64,000 bases of DNA from Acanthacorydalis orientalis (Eukaryota > Arthropoda > Insecta > Megaloptera > Corydalidae): the NCBI GenBank assembly GCA_034766995.1, contig CM068313.1, forward strand, positions 22,985,512 through 23,049,511. The letters are read 5' to 3'. Under the pieces are notes generated by a model, which was not told the origin of the DNA, searched no databases, and saw only the letters and a program-made list of their open reading frames with translations. A program made the position numbers and the translations under genes. Position 1 is the first letter of the stretch, and each line of letters opens with the position of its first letter. Below are positions 49,441 to 61,080 of the stretch, piece by piece.

Positions 49441-50390
49441 TATTGGAAACAAATACATAACATAAACTAATTTTCTTCATATATTAATGAGTATACTCAT
49501 AATTTCTTATCTGTATAAAATTTTGATATTGTTTTAGGCTATAATTAAATGTTATTTATTTAACAGAATTTTAAAAATTTATATAAGCTGGTCGATGAAA
49601 CTGAAAACAAGTACCATAAATATGATTTATGAAAATTGCATTTTTTTTTAATATTGAAATATTATTAATATTCGATTAAATATATCGTTGTACCGAATAC
49701 AATAACATACAATACAATTAACTTTATTAATATTAAATAAAACCTCAACCTAAGAAGAAGTATTTCAGTTTTCAATATACTTTTATTTTGATATGCGTTC
49801 TATTATATCGAATAAAATATTAATAAAACTGCCCTCTTTTATACATTTTTATATTCATTTTCACCAATACATATTTTTTCTATACATTTGTACTTACATA
49901 CATAAGAATTTATTAGTATAAAAGGTGTGAATGTAAATTTCGTTAGATGTGTTCGTTTGTCGTCAACGTTTTTCTCCGACAATAAAATACATCATTAATT
50001 TTTCCGCTGACGTTTTTTGTATTTCAATTTCTTGTAAAATTAAATTCAAATGATTTTTTTTTATAATTCTAGGAATACAAGAAAATAAATAAATCAAAGA
50101 ATACATAAATATATTAATTTTACCTGAACGAAGACATTTATTAATTATCTTCTAAAGGCAATCCACAATTTAAGAATATCTTTTCCTGTAAAAAAGACCT
50201 ACTTTAAATTCTTATGCAAGTATATAATGTGTATATGAGAAATAAATAAGCTTTTCTATATATTTTTAATAATGCTAGATAATAAATTATGCGTATTTAT
50301 TTTCTTAAATATCGAGCATTGAATATATATTGTATAAAAATGAATCCTTAATGAGACCTCTTTCATGCGTTGACAAAATCTTTTCAAAAT
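49441..50390. other. AT-rich desert
   Basis: Nothing recognised. The minus frame at 50305-50502 runs into the next island and has no domain. Confidence 0.6.
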
Positions 50391-50650
50391 ATATCGTCGT
50401 TTTGTCAACTTTTGAACGTAGTGAGAGAGTTGTTTGGTGTTTTTCGGTCGGCATGTTTGTTATCTGAACTAAGGAGAATTTAATGTTTAGAAAACTTTTC
50501 AAATTTAAATTTGATTATGACAAAGAACAGATCGCTGTGTTCCCTCTTGCTGAGGAACGAAAGAGGCACCCATGCAGGGTGTGAAATTAAAAGCGGCGGG
50601 TGTGGAGTCAGGTATTTGTTTTGATGTCGGCAGGGTTGTCCTAAGAAGTT
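50391..50650 (+). other. GC-elevated island with a short ATG frame
   Basis: A plus-strand frame at 50483-50584 starts ATGTTTAGAAAAC and encodes 33 residues, including DYDKEQIAVFPLAEERKR, with varied codons. It ends next to CAGGGTGTGA, where a 5' splice site (CAGG, then GTGTGA) could sit. It might be a first coding exon, a small ORF or chance. The GC-rich stretch continues through GCGGCGGGTGTGGAG to 50640. The peptide is not recognised. Confidence 0.25.
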
Positions 50651-50978
50651 GAATTATTGTTAGACGTTGTAATAAAAAATATATACAGTTTTTTTTCGAT
50701 TATAATAATAACAAATATATATTTTTATTAACATAATTATTAAATCATTTAAAAATATTAATTAAATAGGCCAGTGCAATTAAAGTGTATATGACATTTA
50801 AATTTTCATCTTAAGAAATACGTGTTAATCATACAACAAAAGAAATCATAATTTTTCCGAAAAATAATTTACGGAAACAAATGTAAATTGTAATTTACAT
50901 TTCTTTAGTATTCCAATACTGAACATAAAATTAAACAAAATAAAACATAAAAGAATAATTAACGTACTTTTATAATCA

Positions 50979-51028
<50 letters not shown>

Positions 51029-51849
51029 TATATATATATATTACATGTTTTTAATAGTAAATATCTTATAATTTCTATATAGGTTATTTAATCGATTGTT
51101 ATAGAATAAATATTAAAAATTAAACATTTATTAATAAACATAAATTTTTGTAAGAATTAAATGATACATAAAATAAATGATAATTTTTATAACAATTTAC
51201 ATAAGGTAAGAAAATATTTTAGAATCTGCATAAGATATTTTTGTTATGAATTCAGTATAAGAAATATAATAGTGAAAATTGCTCCAATAGTCTAGAACAA
51301 TTAATATTTGCATTTAAATATAAGCTTTGCTTGCACTATCATACTTTGAATAAGATTAAAATAATTTCAATGCAATCGTCCTCTCGAGAAAAAAATAGTT
51401 ATTTTAATTGGAATCTAAGCGAAACGAAGGTATTTCTATTCTCATCTGCAAATGATTTTAAATTCCTTTCAGATAAATATTAATGTATAAAATACATTTA
51501 ATTTCTTACTACTATGCAACTTTTAATTTCTTATTTTATTATAACAGAACGTATTGATTTATAACATATATTTTTTATTATTTTCTGCATGATAAAATTC
51601 TCATTTCCGTCGACTGAAACGGAGACAGTTTCATGTAACAAAATACCATATTTTATCCAGTACAAATGATTTATTTTATCATAACAAATGATCTCAAATA
51701 TAACAATGAATATTATTCACTTTAGCTATTTCTTTAATATAATCTACATGGATCTAAAATATGTTATTGAAATGCAGTTGTTCACTATTTGTATATTTCA
51801 ATCTTCACGGTTTCATATCAAGTCTCCTACGGTGCATTTGTGGAAAAAC

Positions 51850-51895
<46 letters not shown>

Positions 51896-52250
51896 CAAGA
51901 CGAATTGCAAAGTCGATAAAATTGCTTTACTGAATATATGTCTGTTGTCTGTACCTATATCAAAGTTTAACGCTATATTTGAATTTTACAGTTTTTCAAA
52001 AATACAATACCATCACAATGTGCACAATAATATTTTAAAATCACGTATTTGTTGAGAAATGGATGTCAATAAAAGGATAATTTTAATAACATTTTATAGA
52101 GAATACAAAACCTTAATATAAAGATAATCGAATGAAATAAAATATATGTACATAAAACCAAAAGTGAGTCAATTTTCCGTAAATCGTGTTAATGTTATAA
52201 AAAACCATTAACCAATTTTCCCGTAATTGAACAATTTTTCGAAGAGTTAA
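50651..52250. other. AT-rich desert
   Basis: TA arrays lie at 50987-51041 and 51852-51890. Open frames across the second array are repeat artefacts. Confidence 0.65.
50987..51041. repeat. (TA)n array with one GATA interruption
   Basis: TA tract broken once at about 51027. Confidence 0.95.
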
Positions 52251-52600
52251 TCACTGTAAACAACATTTTATCAACACCCACGCATTTTGACACCACTACA
52301 TCCCTGTCGACTAGATTCCCTGTGATGACTACACAGTTTCTAGGGTCTCCTCATAATACTGCTAATGGTGACAATCATTTCTGTATCTCGCTCTCATCAG
52401 CAATTCAATCAGACCGCCGAATAAAAAAAAAAAAAATACGTGGTGAATAAATGAATATTTTCGTTACAATGGAACGTGGCAGCGAGCACGGATATGACGC
52501 GCCCCGACAGTCAAGCTTATGCCCACTTCATATGCATTAAATCTATTGTTAAGTATGATGGCCTGTACAATGCTAACAATTGTAACTCGTTTACGAGGGT
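52251..52600. other. GC-elevated island
   Basis: Two complex blocks (52270-52425 and 52470-52600) flank an A12 run. Contains GTGGCAGCGAGCACGG and GACGCGCCCCGACAG. No coding frame is recognised. Confidence 0.35.
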
Positions 52601-53067
52601 TGTTTGTACCTACATTGTGGAATATTATTAGTTTTGATCATGCAAATTACTGCAATTATAACAACTTTTTCAAAATTGTTACACCGTTGTAATAAAATAC
52701 ACATGTATTCATTGTTTTTTTTATTTGGATGTGTAACACCAAAATTCTTCTTCATTCTTTTTCTATTATTTTATTTTTCATTTGTAATTAAAATTTTATA
52801 TCTCAATAATATACATACTACTGTATATTCAGTTAAATAATATAATAGATATATAAAATGTAATGTAAATAAAAAAATATCAAAATGTTTGCCACTAGTA
52901 AATCATGTTTATCAATTATATTTATTTATAAATGTTCAATTTTGAAACCAAAACTATAAAATGATCTATTTATGGTCTCTTGAGATTAAAAAGGTAAAGA
53001 CATTAAATACGTCAATGTTACAAAAACATTAAATAAAAATAAAAGACGATTCACTGATTAGTAAAAT

Positions 53068-53101
<34 letters not shown>

Positions 53102-53104
53102 TTA
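52601..53104. other. AT-rich spacer ending in a (CA)n(TA)n array
   Basis: CA at 53068-53081 changes to TA up to 53100, directly left of the mariner terminus. The Phe-rich frame at 52604-52840 is not called. Confidence 0.6.
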
Positions 53105-53620
53105 TTAGGTGCAAAAAATTACTTGGTGCCTTTAAATTGAAATATTTATAACTCTATTTTAAACTAAAATATTTTCTCGGCGTTTTACGATTTTGACGTG
53201 CCCCTCTTACAATTTAAAAACACTATATATATATTTTCTAAGTAGTTGTCATAACCTTACAAAACAATAGTGAACACGATAATGTCTGAAAAGCAGGATA
53301 TTAGGCATTGCATACTTATCTCATTTCAATTAAAAAACGGTTGCAAGAGCAGCGGGAATGATTTGTTCATTTTTGAGGAAAGGTGGTGTGATGCATAAAA
53401 TATGTAAAAATTTATTAAACTGTGGAAGAGGTCCGAAAATGCATTACGACTTCATCGAATTAAAGCCGCTATCTTTCTTTCGAGAAAGGGTTGTTCAGTT
53501 ACCCGACAGATAGGGCAAAATTATATAAAATAATCGTGGATATTTCGAGTATTGAAGTGTATTCCATTATTCCATAAATATTCATTTTCTTTAAAAAAGA
53601 CACCAAATTAATCTGTACAC

Positions 53621-53624
<4 letters not shown>
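53105..53624 (+). mobile_element. mariner-like non-autonomous element, 520 bp
   Basis: The left end is TTAGGTGCAAAAAATTACTT and the right end (reverse complement) is TTAGGTGTACAGATTAATTT. Both continue into GGTGCC or GGTGTC, giving 26-bp terminal repeats with TA duplications at 53103-53104 and 53625-53626. (TA)n arrays lie on both sides. Inside is a short transposase remnant and no catalytic domain. Subfamily not assigned. Confidence 0.85.
53282..53500 (+). pseudogene. mariner transposase N-terminal remnant
   Basis: Starts MSEKQDIRHCILISFQLKK, which fits the first helix of mariner DNA-binding domains (an RHxLLxxFxLKK-like pattern). A frameshift into AARAAGMICSFLRKGGVMHK then follows, with later in-frame stops. 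The rest, to about 53500, is too decayed to align by eye. No catalytic motif (GDEKW, HDN, YSPD) was found before the right terminus. Confidence 0.6.
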
Positions 53625-53671
<47 letters not shown>

Positions 53672-53775
53672 GATTATAACAGCAATATTTTGTAATAAAC
53701 GTTAAAATCATAATATAAAAAGTATCAATTTTCAGATATAAATTACAATCCACAATTGGAATTATAAGTAAAAAT

Positions 53776-53778
<3 letters not shown>

Positions 53779-53834
<56 letters not shown>

Positions 53835-53863
53835 ATGTGTGTGTGTGTATGTGTGTGTGTGTG
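53779..53863. repeat. Compound (TA)n(GT)n array
   Basis: TA to about 53828, then GT units with two TATG interruptions. Confidence 0.96.
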
Positions 53864-54195
53864 TATTTTAAAAATGTATAATTGCACACATTACTAATTT
53901 TCGTGGAAGCTGGATGCAAAAAAAATATAGTAAAATCCATTACATTGATGATATTTTATTTTGATCAATAAAAATTAAAATCTGTACAGAATTAATAAAA
54001 TTTGCAAACTATTCGAAACAAGCATTTTTTTGATAAATAGAGAAATTTTAAAATCTCCGATTCTAATTTAAATTCAATTCTATGTATTGGCTAGTTCATA
54101 ACTGAAAAGTTTAAATTCAAAATTACAGTGTTTATTCTAATTGATCAACTATAGTAGTATAATAATTTGCATATAGAAATACGCACACATTCAAG

Positions 54196-54199
<4 letters not shown>

Positions 54200-54277
<78 letters not shown>
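54200..54277. repeat. Compound (TA)n(CA)n array
   Basis: TA to about 54251, then CA units. This is one of the few cases with TA before CA. Confidence 0.96.
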
Positions 54278-54281
<4 letters not shown>

Positions 54282-54753
54282 TACACTTATAATGTTTGCT
54301 TAAACCAAAAATGTCATTCACAATTTAAAAACACCGTAATTGTAATTCTCATGACAATATGATTTGCATTTCACACTTAATGAAAAAAAAAACTTTGGCA
54401 TAAATAACCCTGACATAATTATAAAACGAAACACTCGAAACAACGTATGTAGGGTACTTGAACGAGATTAAATCCAAAAGCAGTAACGTCATGTTGGTTG
54501 CGCATTGTCTGTACACAGTATTATTTTCGATTGTTATTTAAATCCACATATTCAAATGCAATGTTAGTTATTCAATGTTTATACTATTCACAGAAGATTG
54601 TATTTACTTAGGTTTATCCTTTATTCAAATGAAACGCTTGCATAGGTGTTTCAAATACAATTTTACTATTTGCTTTATCGTGAGAAAACAAATAGATATG
54701 TTTCAAGATATTATACACACATACAAACATATCATCTACTTATGTACCATACA

Positions 54754-54791
<38 letters not shown>

Positions 54792-56222
54792 TGTGTGTGT
54801 GTGACTAAATGTGTCTTAAAATCAAATAATCATAAAGAACAATAATTTTTATGACAATAAACTGGATTCAGCAATTTAGTCATTTAAGATAAAAATATAA
54901 GATTATGTACGTTGATATCTTTATAAGATGACCTATTACATCAAAATAATACACTTTGATATATAATCTTATAACACACTACATCAACTTACATATTAGC
55001 AACATAACATTTTAATTTATTTTATCTATTTTTAAAAAAATTAAATAGTACTTAAATTTCATTTCTAACACGATAATGGAATTTTCATATAATCTTCTGT
55101 AATATTAAACTGGTTTTATACTATACTTTCAGCAGTTTAGTACTGTTTTAAGATATTTTTTACTGTCCGATTTAGATGTACTATTTCCCATATATTGTAC
55201 TTTATTGTACTGTTCTCAATAAATAAATACATAAGTTTTTATATACAATTGAAATAAAATATATTTCTTTAATTTTATCCATACACTTGTCAAATCGTTA
55301 AAGAAGAGAATTAATCTAAATTTACAGAAAAAATCTATCTCTAAACATTTTAAAGCTGTTCACTCGGTAAAAATTACTTAAAACCGCTTATGGGGTGTTT
55401 ATTTATTTACTTTTCAAAATTAAATTTACTTCAATTAAGTAAATGGATTAAGTTTTAAAACTCAAAATACTGCAAATATGTAATGTTAATAGTACTTACA
55501 AAGAGAATTTAATTTAAGTATATTATCATTGAAACGCACTTAGAAGAATCTTGTAAATAATACTCAAAATCCATTATTCAAATCTTTCGCTAGTAAGTTA
55601 ATTGACTTATTTTCATAATCTTTTATTCATTATTCCTTCGGTGAAAATAAAAATCATTTACCTAGATGCTTATAAAAATATATAACAATTGTTTTACAAT
55701 TTTCATATATATTCAAAATTATAAACTAAATAATGGAACTTTATGTTTATATAAAAAATTTCAGAATTGCAGTCAAAAATAATAAATTATTTTCATTGTT
55801 GTACTTGCTAGACATAAATGTGTCTCCTCGCACAGAACAATTAAAACTACAAAATAGTGCAATGAAGAGCACATCTATATATGTTGTAATTATTTTATTC
55901 GTGTTTTATAGTTACAAATACAATAATAATAATAGTACACTACACAAATTTCATGACTGTAAATACTATTCAATTATAACGTTACATCCTTATGAAACAA
56001 TCAATTTGGTTTAATTGCTAGAGCTTTTACTATTTCAGGATGTAGTAAATGGAAAGAATTATTTATTCTGAAACAAATAATATTACTATCAAGCCTATCA
56101 AGTGAAAACTATCTACATGAAATAAATACAATTGTTTACTAAACTTTGATTACTGAAAATTGATATTAAATAAAATTTAAAGTAAAATTATATTTTATTT
56201 TTTATTTTATTCTATTCATAAT

Positions 56223-56295
<73 letters not shown>
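56223..56295. repeat. Compound (CA)n(TA)n array
   Basis: CA to 56242, TA to 56295, then AAGAAAGAGAG. Confidence 0.96.
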
Positions 56296-56298
<3 letters not shown>

Positions 56299-56485
56299 AA
56301 AGAGAGATGTATGTTTTTCTGAAAGGTATGTTAAAATTAACTTTTGAAACATTCAAATTACAGCTAGTCTCATGATTGGTTGAAAAACAAAGAGAAAATT
56401 AAATAACAAAGTACATATCATTTCCAAAATTCATGTTTGTCCATTTGAGTTGATAAAAGAGAAAAAAATCAAGTGTTTGTGTACT

Positions 56486-56487
<2 letters not shown>

Positions 56488-56549
<62 letters not shown>
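56488..56549. repeat. (TA)n array, about 62 bp
   Basis: Uninterrupted TA tract at the left edge of the 56.6-kb island. Confidence 0.97.
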
Positions 56550-56550
<1 letters not shown>

Positions 56551-56716
56551 TTTACCACAAAATACACATTTCGAAACATTCCTCATTGCCACAAAGTATG
56601 AACCTGCCGGAAAAGGAGTAGGTGAAAGAAGAATCGCATAACATAAAACACGGTAACCGAAATCCACAGAAGCCACCATTGCTACCACACACACGCAGTT
56701 CGTTTAGAACGCGAAA
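56550..56716. other. GC-elevated flank of the RT-like segment
   Basis: Complex sequence (CCTGCCGGAAAAGGAG; CACACACACGCAGTTCG), open on the minus strand (56431-56694), but the C-terminal third of that frame is translated TA repeat. Not recognised. Confidence 0.35.
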
Positions 56717-56929
56717 TTGTTTCGGCCAACTTTTGCGCGCGCTGAAATCTCAGAGGACCTTGTAAGTTATGACTCGCGCCACTTGTATAATTTGTTCTGT
56801 TTCACTTTAAGGTGTTCCGATCCCGTTTCATACAAGATCACTTCGACCGTACACAAAGGCACCTTAGGACTATTGTTATTCCTAGATTTATCTTCACCTA
56901 TACATGTAACCTTTCGCCAAAACGTATGA
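56717..56929 (+). pseudogene. Possible non-LTR reverse transcriptase fragment
   Basis: The frame contains CSDPVSYKITSTVHKGTLGL followed by LLFL. This fits the reverse transcriptase block usually seen as SxP/V-x-V-TSGVPQG-(S/T)-x-LGPLLFL in LINE elements of insects, with one residue lost before LG. The upstream part (FARAEISEDLVSYDSRHLY) is not clearly alignable, and no YADD follows the stop at 56927-56929. If real, it is a short internal fragment of an element like the one at 29950-30553. The call rests on one motif, so it is tentative. Confidence 0.4.
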
Positions 56930-57146
56930 TTCCTATATTAATTCACTTCTCTGTTTTCGAACTCTGAACTTTCAACTAACATCGAAATATTGTACCAAGA
57001 AAGCGGGATGTATGATAGAATGTCGTGTAAGGATTGTTTCTTCTATTTACGGTTTTATTTACTGAAATATTAAATTTAGATTTTCTAACATATTTTATAT
57101 CTTTTTGTACTTTGTGTCTGACATATTTTTATTATTTTCGAAAATA

Positions 57147-57178
<32 letters not shown>

Positions 57179-57897
57179 TTTACATTTGAAAAGAAATAGC
57201 TTAGCTCTATATTTTTTATATACGAATAATAAGTAAAAAGAAATAGTAAAATATTATTCATCTTTATTTACTAATTTTTAAATTTTTAAAATTTATTTCA
57301 GTAACAGTTGTCCATTTTACTATTAAAAATATAAATTAATAAATACATATTAATTATAAACTGAAATAAAAAATAATTTAACTCGATGTAACTTGAAAAT
57401 TGAAATTATTAATTTTGTACAAATGTTTTTTCAATAAATTGTATTTTTACTTAAACTATATATTTATAAACACATAAATATTACTTCCTCTAATTAAAAA
57501 CTATATACTTTTTTCCTAAAAAAAATCAAAAGACAGGTTTGACAAATATTTTTTCATTTTTTAAAATTATAGTATTATTTCTTTCATTCTATATGTTTAT
57601 ATTTTCTTATCAAAAGAACTCATTTATATAGAAAATATGTAATTATTATTTAATTTATTATAATACTAAAATATTTCAAAACTGTTTTCTTATAAACAAA
57701 AAAATAAAACAACTACTATTATATACAGGCATAATAAAAGACACACATTTATTATTTAGTTATGTAGATAGATACTGAACAGCAAAAAAATTAGTAATTA
57801 TTTAAATTCTATCATATTATTCTCTTAATCATGGTGTTTCGTAGATACTACTAAAAACAGTCGTTTTAAAAAATAACGCAGTGATAGTGTTAACATT

Positions 57898-57902
<5 letters not shown>

Positions 57903-57951
<49 letters not shown>
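57903..57951. repeat. (TA)n array
   Basis: Uninterrupted TA tract. Confidence 0.96.
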
Positions 57952-57956
<5 letters not shown>

Positions 57957-58559
57957 TTCAATTTATATCAAATTTAAACTTATTGATAGAGATATATAAA
58001 TCAAATCTGTATTATATTTTCTAATTGATTGAGACTATGAAATATGAATCAAAAATGTGAAAGATAATAAAGTATAAAATTTACGTTCTTTTCAAAAAAT
58101 TATAAATATAATATTTATATAAATTTAATCTTTCGGTAATAGTTTTAGAACAATTATGTACGATAAAAGAATAATAATTACATACTTATTTAGAGCTTAA
58201 ACAAAAAGGAAATGAATTAAAAATATATTCGTTTATGACAACGTAGTAACGCATTTCAAGAAGAAGACATTGAAACTTTATTAAATATTTACTGTAGATA
58301 CTTTTATTAGCATCATAAATACGAGATAATATTTTCAAGTAAGAGCACTAAAAGTGGAAAGATATTAAACATTAAAAAAAGAATACCATAAAAAATATTA
58401 TATATATATATAATGTAACTTTCAAATTTGACTGACAAGAGATAATTTTTGAACCTAAATTAAGAATTTAGTAAAAATATTTTTTTCGAAAGTAGTAAAG
58501 GTAATGAAAAAAGTAATTTAATATTTTGTTCATATTTCCCTAACGCATGTTATTAAATT

Positions 58560-58597
<38 letters not shown>

Positions 58598-59400
58598 CTG
58601 AATGTGTGTCAACATTTTACCGTAATTTAATACCGTACATTATGGTAAATTGTTATACTGATTAAGAGAAGTGAGATGATATTTGAAAAGAAATTTGTTT
58701 TGTAAATAGAGGATGCTTTCTTTTTTACAGATCCTTAAAATCTTAACTATTTAATGAACTGAAACTTTTCTTGATTTTAGAAACGAAAAATATTTCATTT
58801 CTCACAAAAACATCAATTCTTGAAACATCTATTTAGTTTCTATCATACGAGACGTGTTAGTGTTCTAACATTAACTACAACGACTTCACTAGAATTTACA
58901 GTACGTGATGACACTTCTTAGTGGTTTATTAAATTTTATGTTCAGCCTCAAAGGAACAAGCATCTTTTATAATATAAATAAAAAAATAAAACAATTAGAA
59001 TAACCAATAATAGATATAACATAATTTCTAAGGTTATAATTAATAATTTTTTTGAATTATTGACTAAAATTACTAATATTTATTATCTATTTTTTTTCTA
59101 TTATTAAAACTTATAGTAGATTTGATACTCTCAGTGTTATCAAACATTTAAAATCGAATATATTACTGATTTACTTCAAAAGAATTATTTATATTTTAAA
59201 AAATGTCGATTAAATTTGAACGAATATAAATAAGTAAAAACAAAGAGTTTAACTTATTTAATAAATGAGAAAGAAACTACAATATACCGATTTTAATTTG
59301 TTACTATATATATATATATATATATATAATGCATTCTCTGCGATTTTATTTAAATTAAATATGACCTTCTAGGCTTATACACACACGTGTATGCATACAC

Positions 59401-59402
<2 letters not shown>

Positions 59403-59455
<53 letters not shown>
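59403..59455. repeat. (TA)n array
   Basis: TA tract preceded by ACACACACGTGTATGCATACACATG, a mixed purine-pyrimidine alternating stretch. Confidence 0.96.
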
Positions 59456-59457
<2 letters not shown>

Positions 59458-59943
59458 TCGATGTGCATACACTTGGGTGGGGTCTGACCTCTGAAATACT
59501 ACAAAAGGCAGATGTATTACTACTATTACTGTTATTACAATGTTATTGTATATAAAAGAACATTGCATTAGTTAATTAGTCTTGTATTTTTCTATTTATT
59601 TTGTTCAGATCTGAGTTTATTGTTTGTTCATCTATATTTATTTTTTCTCTTAAGTCATTTATAAAATTATTTACAAATCTAAAATTTACAACTTTTAAAC
59701 TGAATTTTCAAATCCTTAAAAATTATAGTCAATAAATCAATTGCATTAAAATTTAAATAATTTAAAAAATATTTCACTTCAGACATTAAATTCTAAATAA
59801 TTGAATTTATTTAAAATTAATATAATTATAGAATTATTATTTTAAAGATATGTACAGAAGTGTAAAACAACTTATTATATTTTTTTATTTCGTCACTTAT
59901 ACGATCTTACTGTTTCATTAACAGAAGTAATATGTGTGTGTGA

Positions 59944-59944
<1 letters not shown>

Positions 59945-59997
<53 letters not shown>
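59945..59997. repeat. (TA)n array with TG-rich flanks
   Basis: TA tract with TGTGTGTGAG on the left and GTATATGTATATTTGTGG on the right. Confidence 0.96.
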
Positions 59998-60003
<6 letters not shown>

Positions 60004-60410
60004 GTATATTTGTGGTTGTATGTGGGTGTGTTTGATAGAAAAAGAGAGTCCGAATATGTATACGTACGTGTATTAATTTATGCTTAAATAAATATAAATT
60101 GTTTATATAAATTCATAATCACAGATATAAATAACCATTCATACTTAATCAAAAATTTGTAAATGTAAGATGATGAATTTTATAAGAATTACATTGCAAT
60201 AATATTTAATAATCATTACAAAAAGATTTTAATTTGACATTTCTTTCGAAAAATATATTAATTACAAATAAACATTTTAATAAACAATTTGAAATTTTTC
60301 TAATGAATAATTAGAAGAGATCATATTAATCGAATTCATTAATTAATTCACAGTAAACAATTTACAAAGTTTTGACTTTACTCGCAACTTTTGCTGGAAT
60401 TATACATAGA

Positions 60411-60420
60411 CACACACACA

Positions 60421-60470
<50 letters not shown>
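60411..60470. repeat. Compound (CA)n(TA)n array
   Basis: CA units to about 60421, a CG step, then TA to 60470. Confidence 0.96.
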
Positions 60471-60473
<3 letters not shown>

Positions 60474-60479
60474 GTTAAA

Positions 60480-61080
60480 CAAATATCCTTTCCGAAAAGT
60501 ACACGCTGATAAAATATAATCAAAACTCGGCCGTTCGTTAAATTTTCATCGAGAATAAGGTACGAACAACGCTCTCGTACAATATTATCTTACTGCAGGA
60601 AATGACGAACAGCCGCATTTGAACGAAACAAACGTAAACTGTACGAAATAAGTCAGAACGAGACAACACAATAAAACACACCGTAACGTGTTTTATGATT
60701 ACCTCTGGTTTCTTTTTTCCTCAACAAGAACATGGTGAGGATCAGGTCGAGTTCTGCACAAGGGTTTGTATTTATGGATCGAACAAGCATGTTTCAATTT
60801 AACTTATCAGCAGGCCAAAGGTAACGCGCGCCCTCTCGTGTTTGTAAAAAGGGTCGCCGGTGTAAATCACTCGGGCGAGAAAAACACATTCCACATCTAT
60901 TCACACACACAATATTTATAAAGTGCGCGTAATACCGCGAAATAGAATGAGTTGGTACCTCTGCGTACTTATGAACAGCTCTGCTTTATATTTCGGTCGC
61001 CCACGTGCTTTTAATACAATTCAAGCACACGGTGGATGTCAATAGGTGATAGCGGCTTACCTATAACAAAAAAAAAATCA
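60480..61080 (+). other. Longest GC-elevated island, exon and promoter candidate
   Basis: About 600 bp of complex sequence with CpG-rich blocks (AACGCGCGCCCTCTCG; GGGTCGCCGGTG). On the plus strand a pyrimidine-rich run ends CCTCAACAAG at 60728. It is followed by an ATG at 60732 and an open frame (MVRIRSSSAQGFVFMDRTSM and onward) that reaches CAAAG at 60820 and then GTAACG, a possible donor; in-frame TAA follows at 60822. A 92-bp exon 60729-60820 is therefore conceivable. TTTATAAAG near 60914 could be a TATA box. The peptide is not recognised, and a conserved non-coding element remains as likely. Confidence 0.35.

Larger units (their letters stand above)
53625..56222. other. AT-rich desert with dense arrays
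   Basis: Arrays lie at 53625-53666, 53779-53863, 54200-54277 and 54757-54803. No gene is recognised; the plus frame at 55733-56014 is Asn/Tyr/Ile-rich with no domain. Confidence 0.6.
56930..60410. other. AT-rich desert, 3.5 kb
   Basis: TA arrays lie at 57152-57177, 57903-57951, 58562-58594, 59307-59329, 59403-59455 and 59945-59997. 58840-58960 is mildly balanced. No gene is seen. Confidence 0.65.

Noticed and set aside
3913..59568. Many open frames encoding Ile-Tyr runs (for example at 4207-4437, 9793-10002, 25899-26111, 30492-30731, 53499-53780, 56450-56641 and 59350-59568)
   Set aside because: They are translations of (TA)n arrays, which have no stop codon in the ATA/TAT frames; flanking residues are arbitrary.
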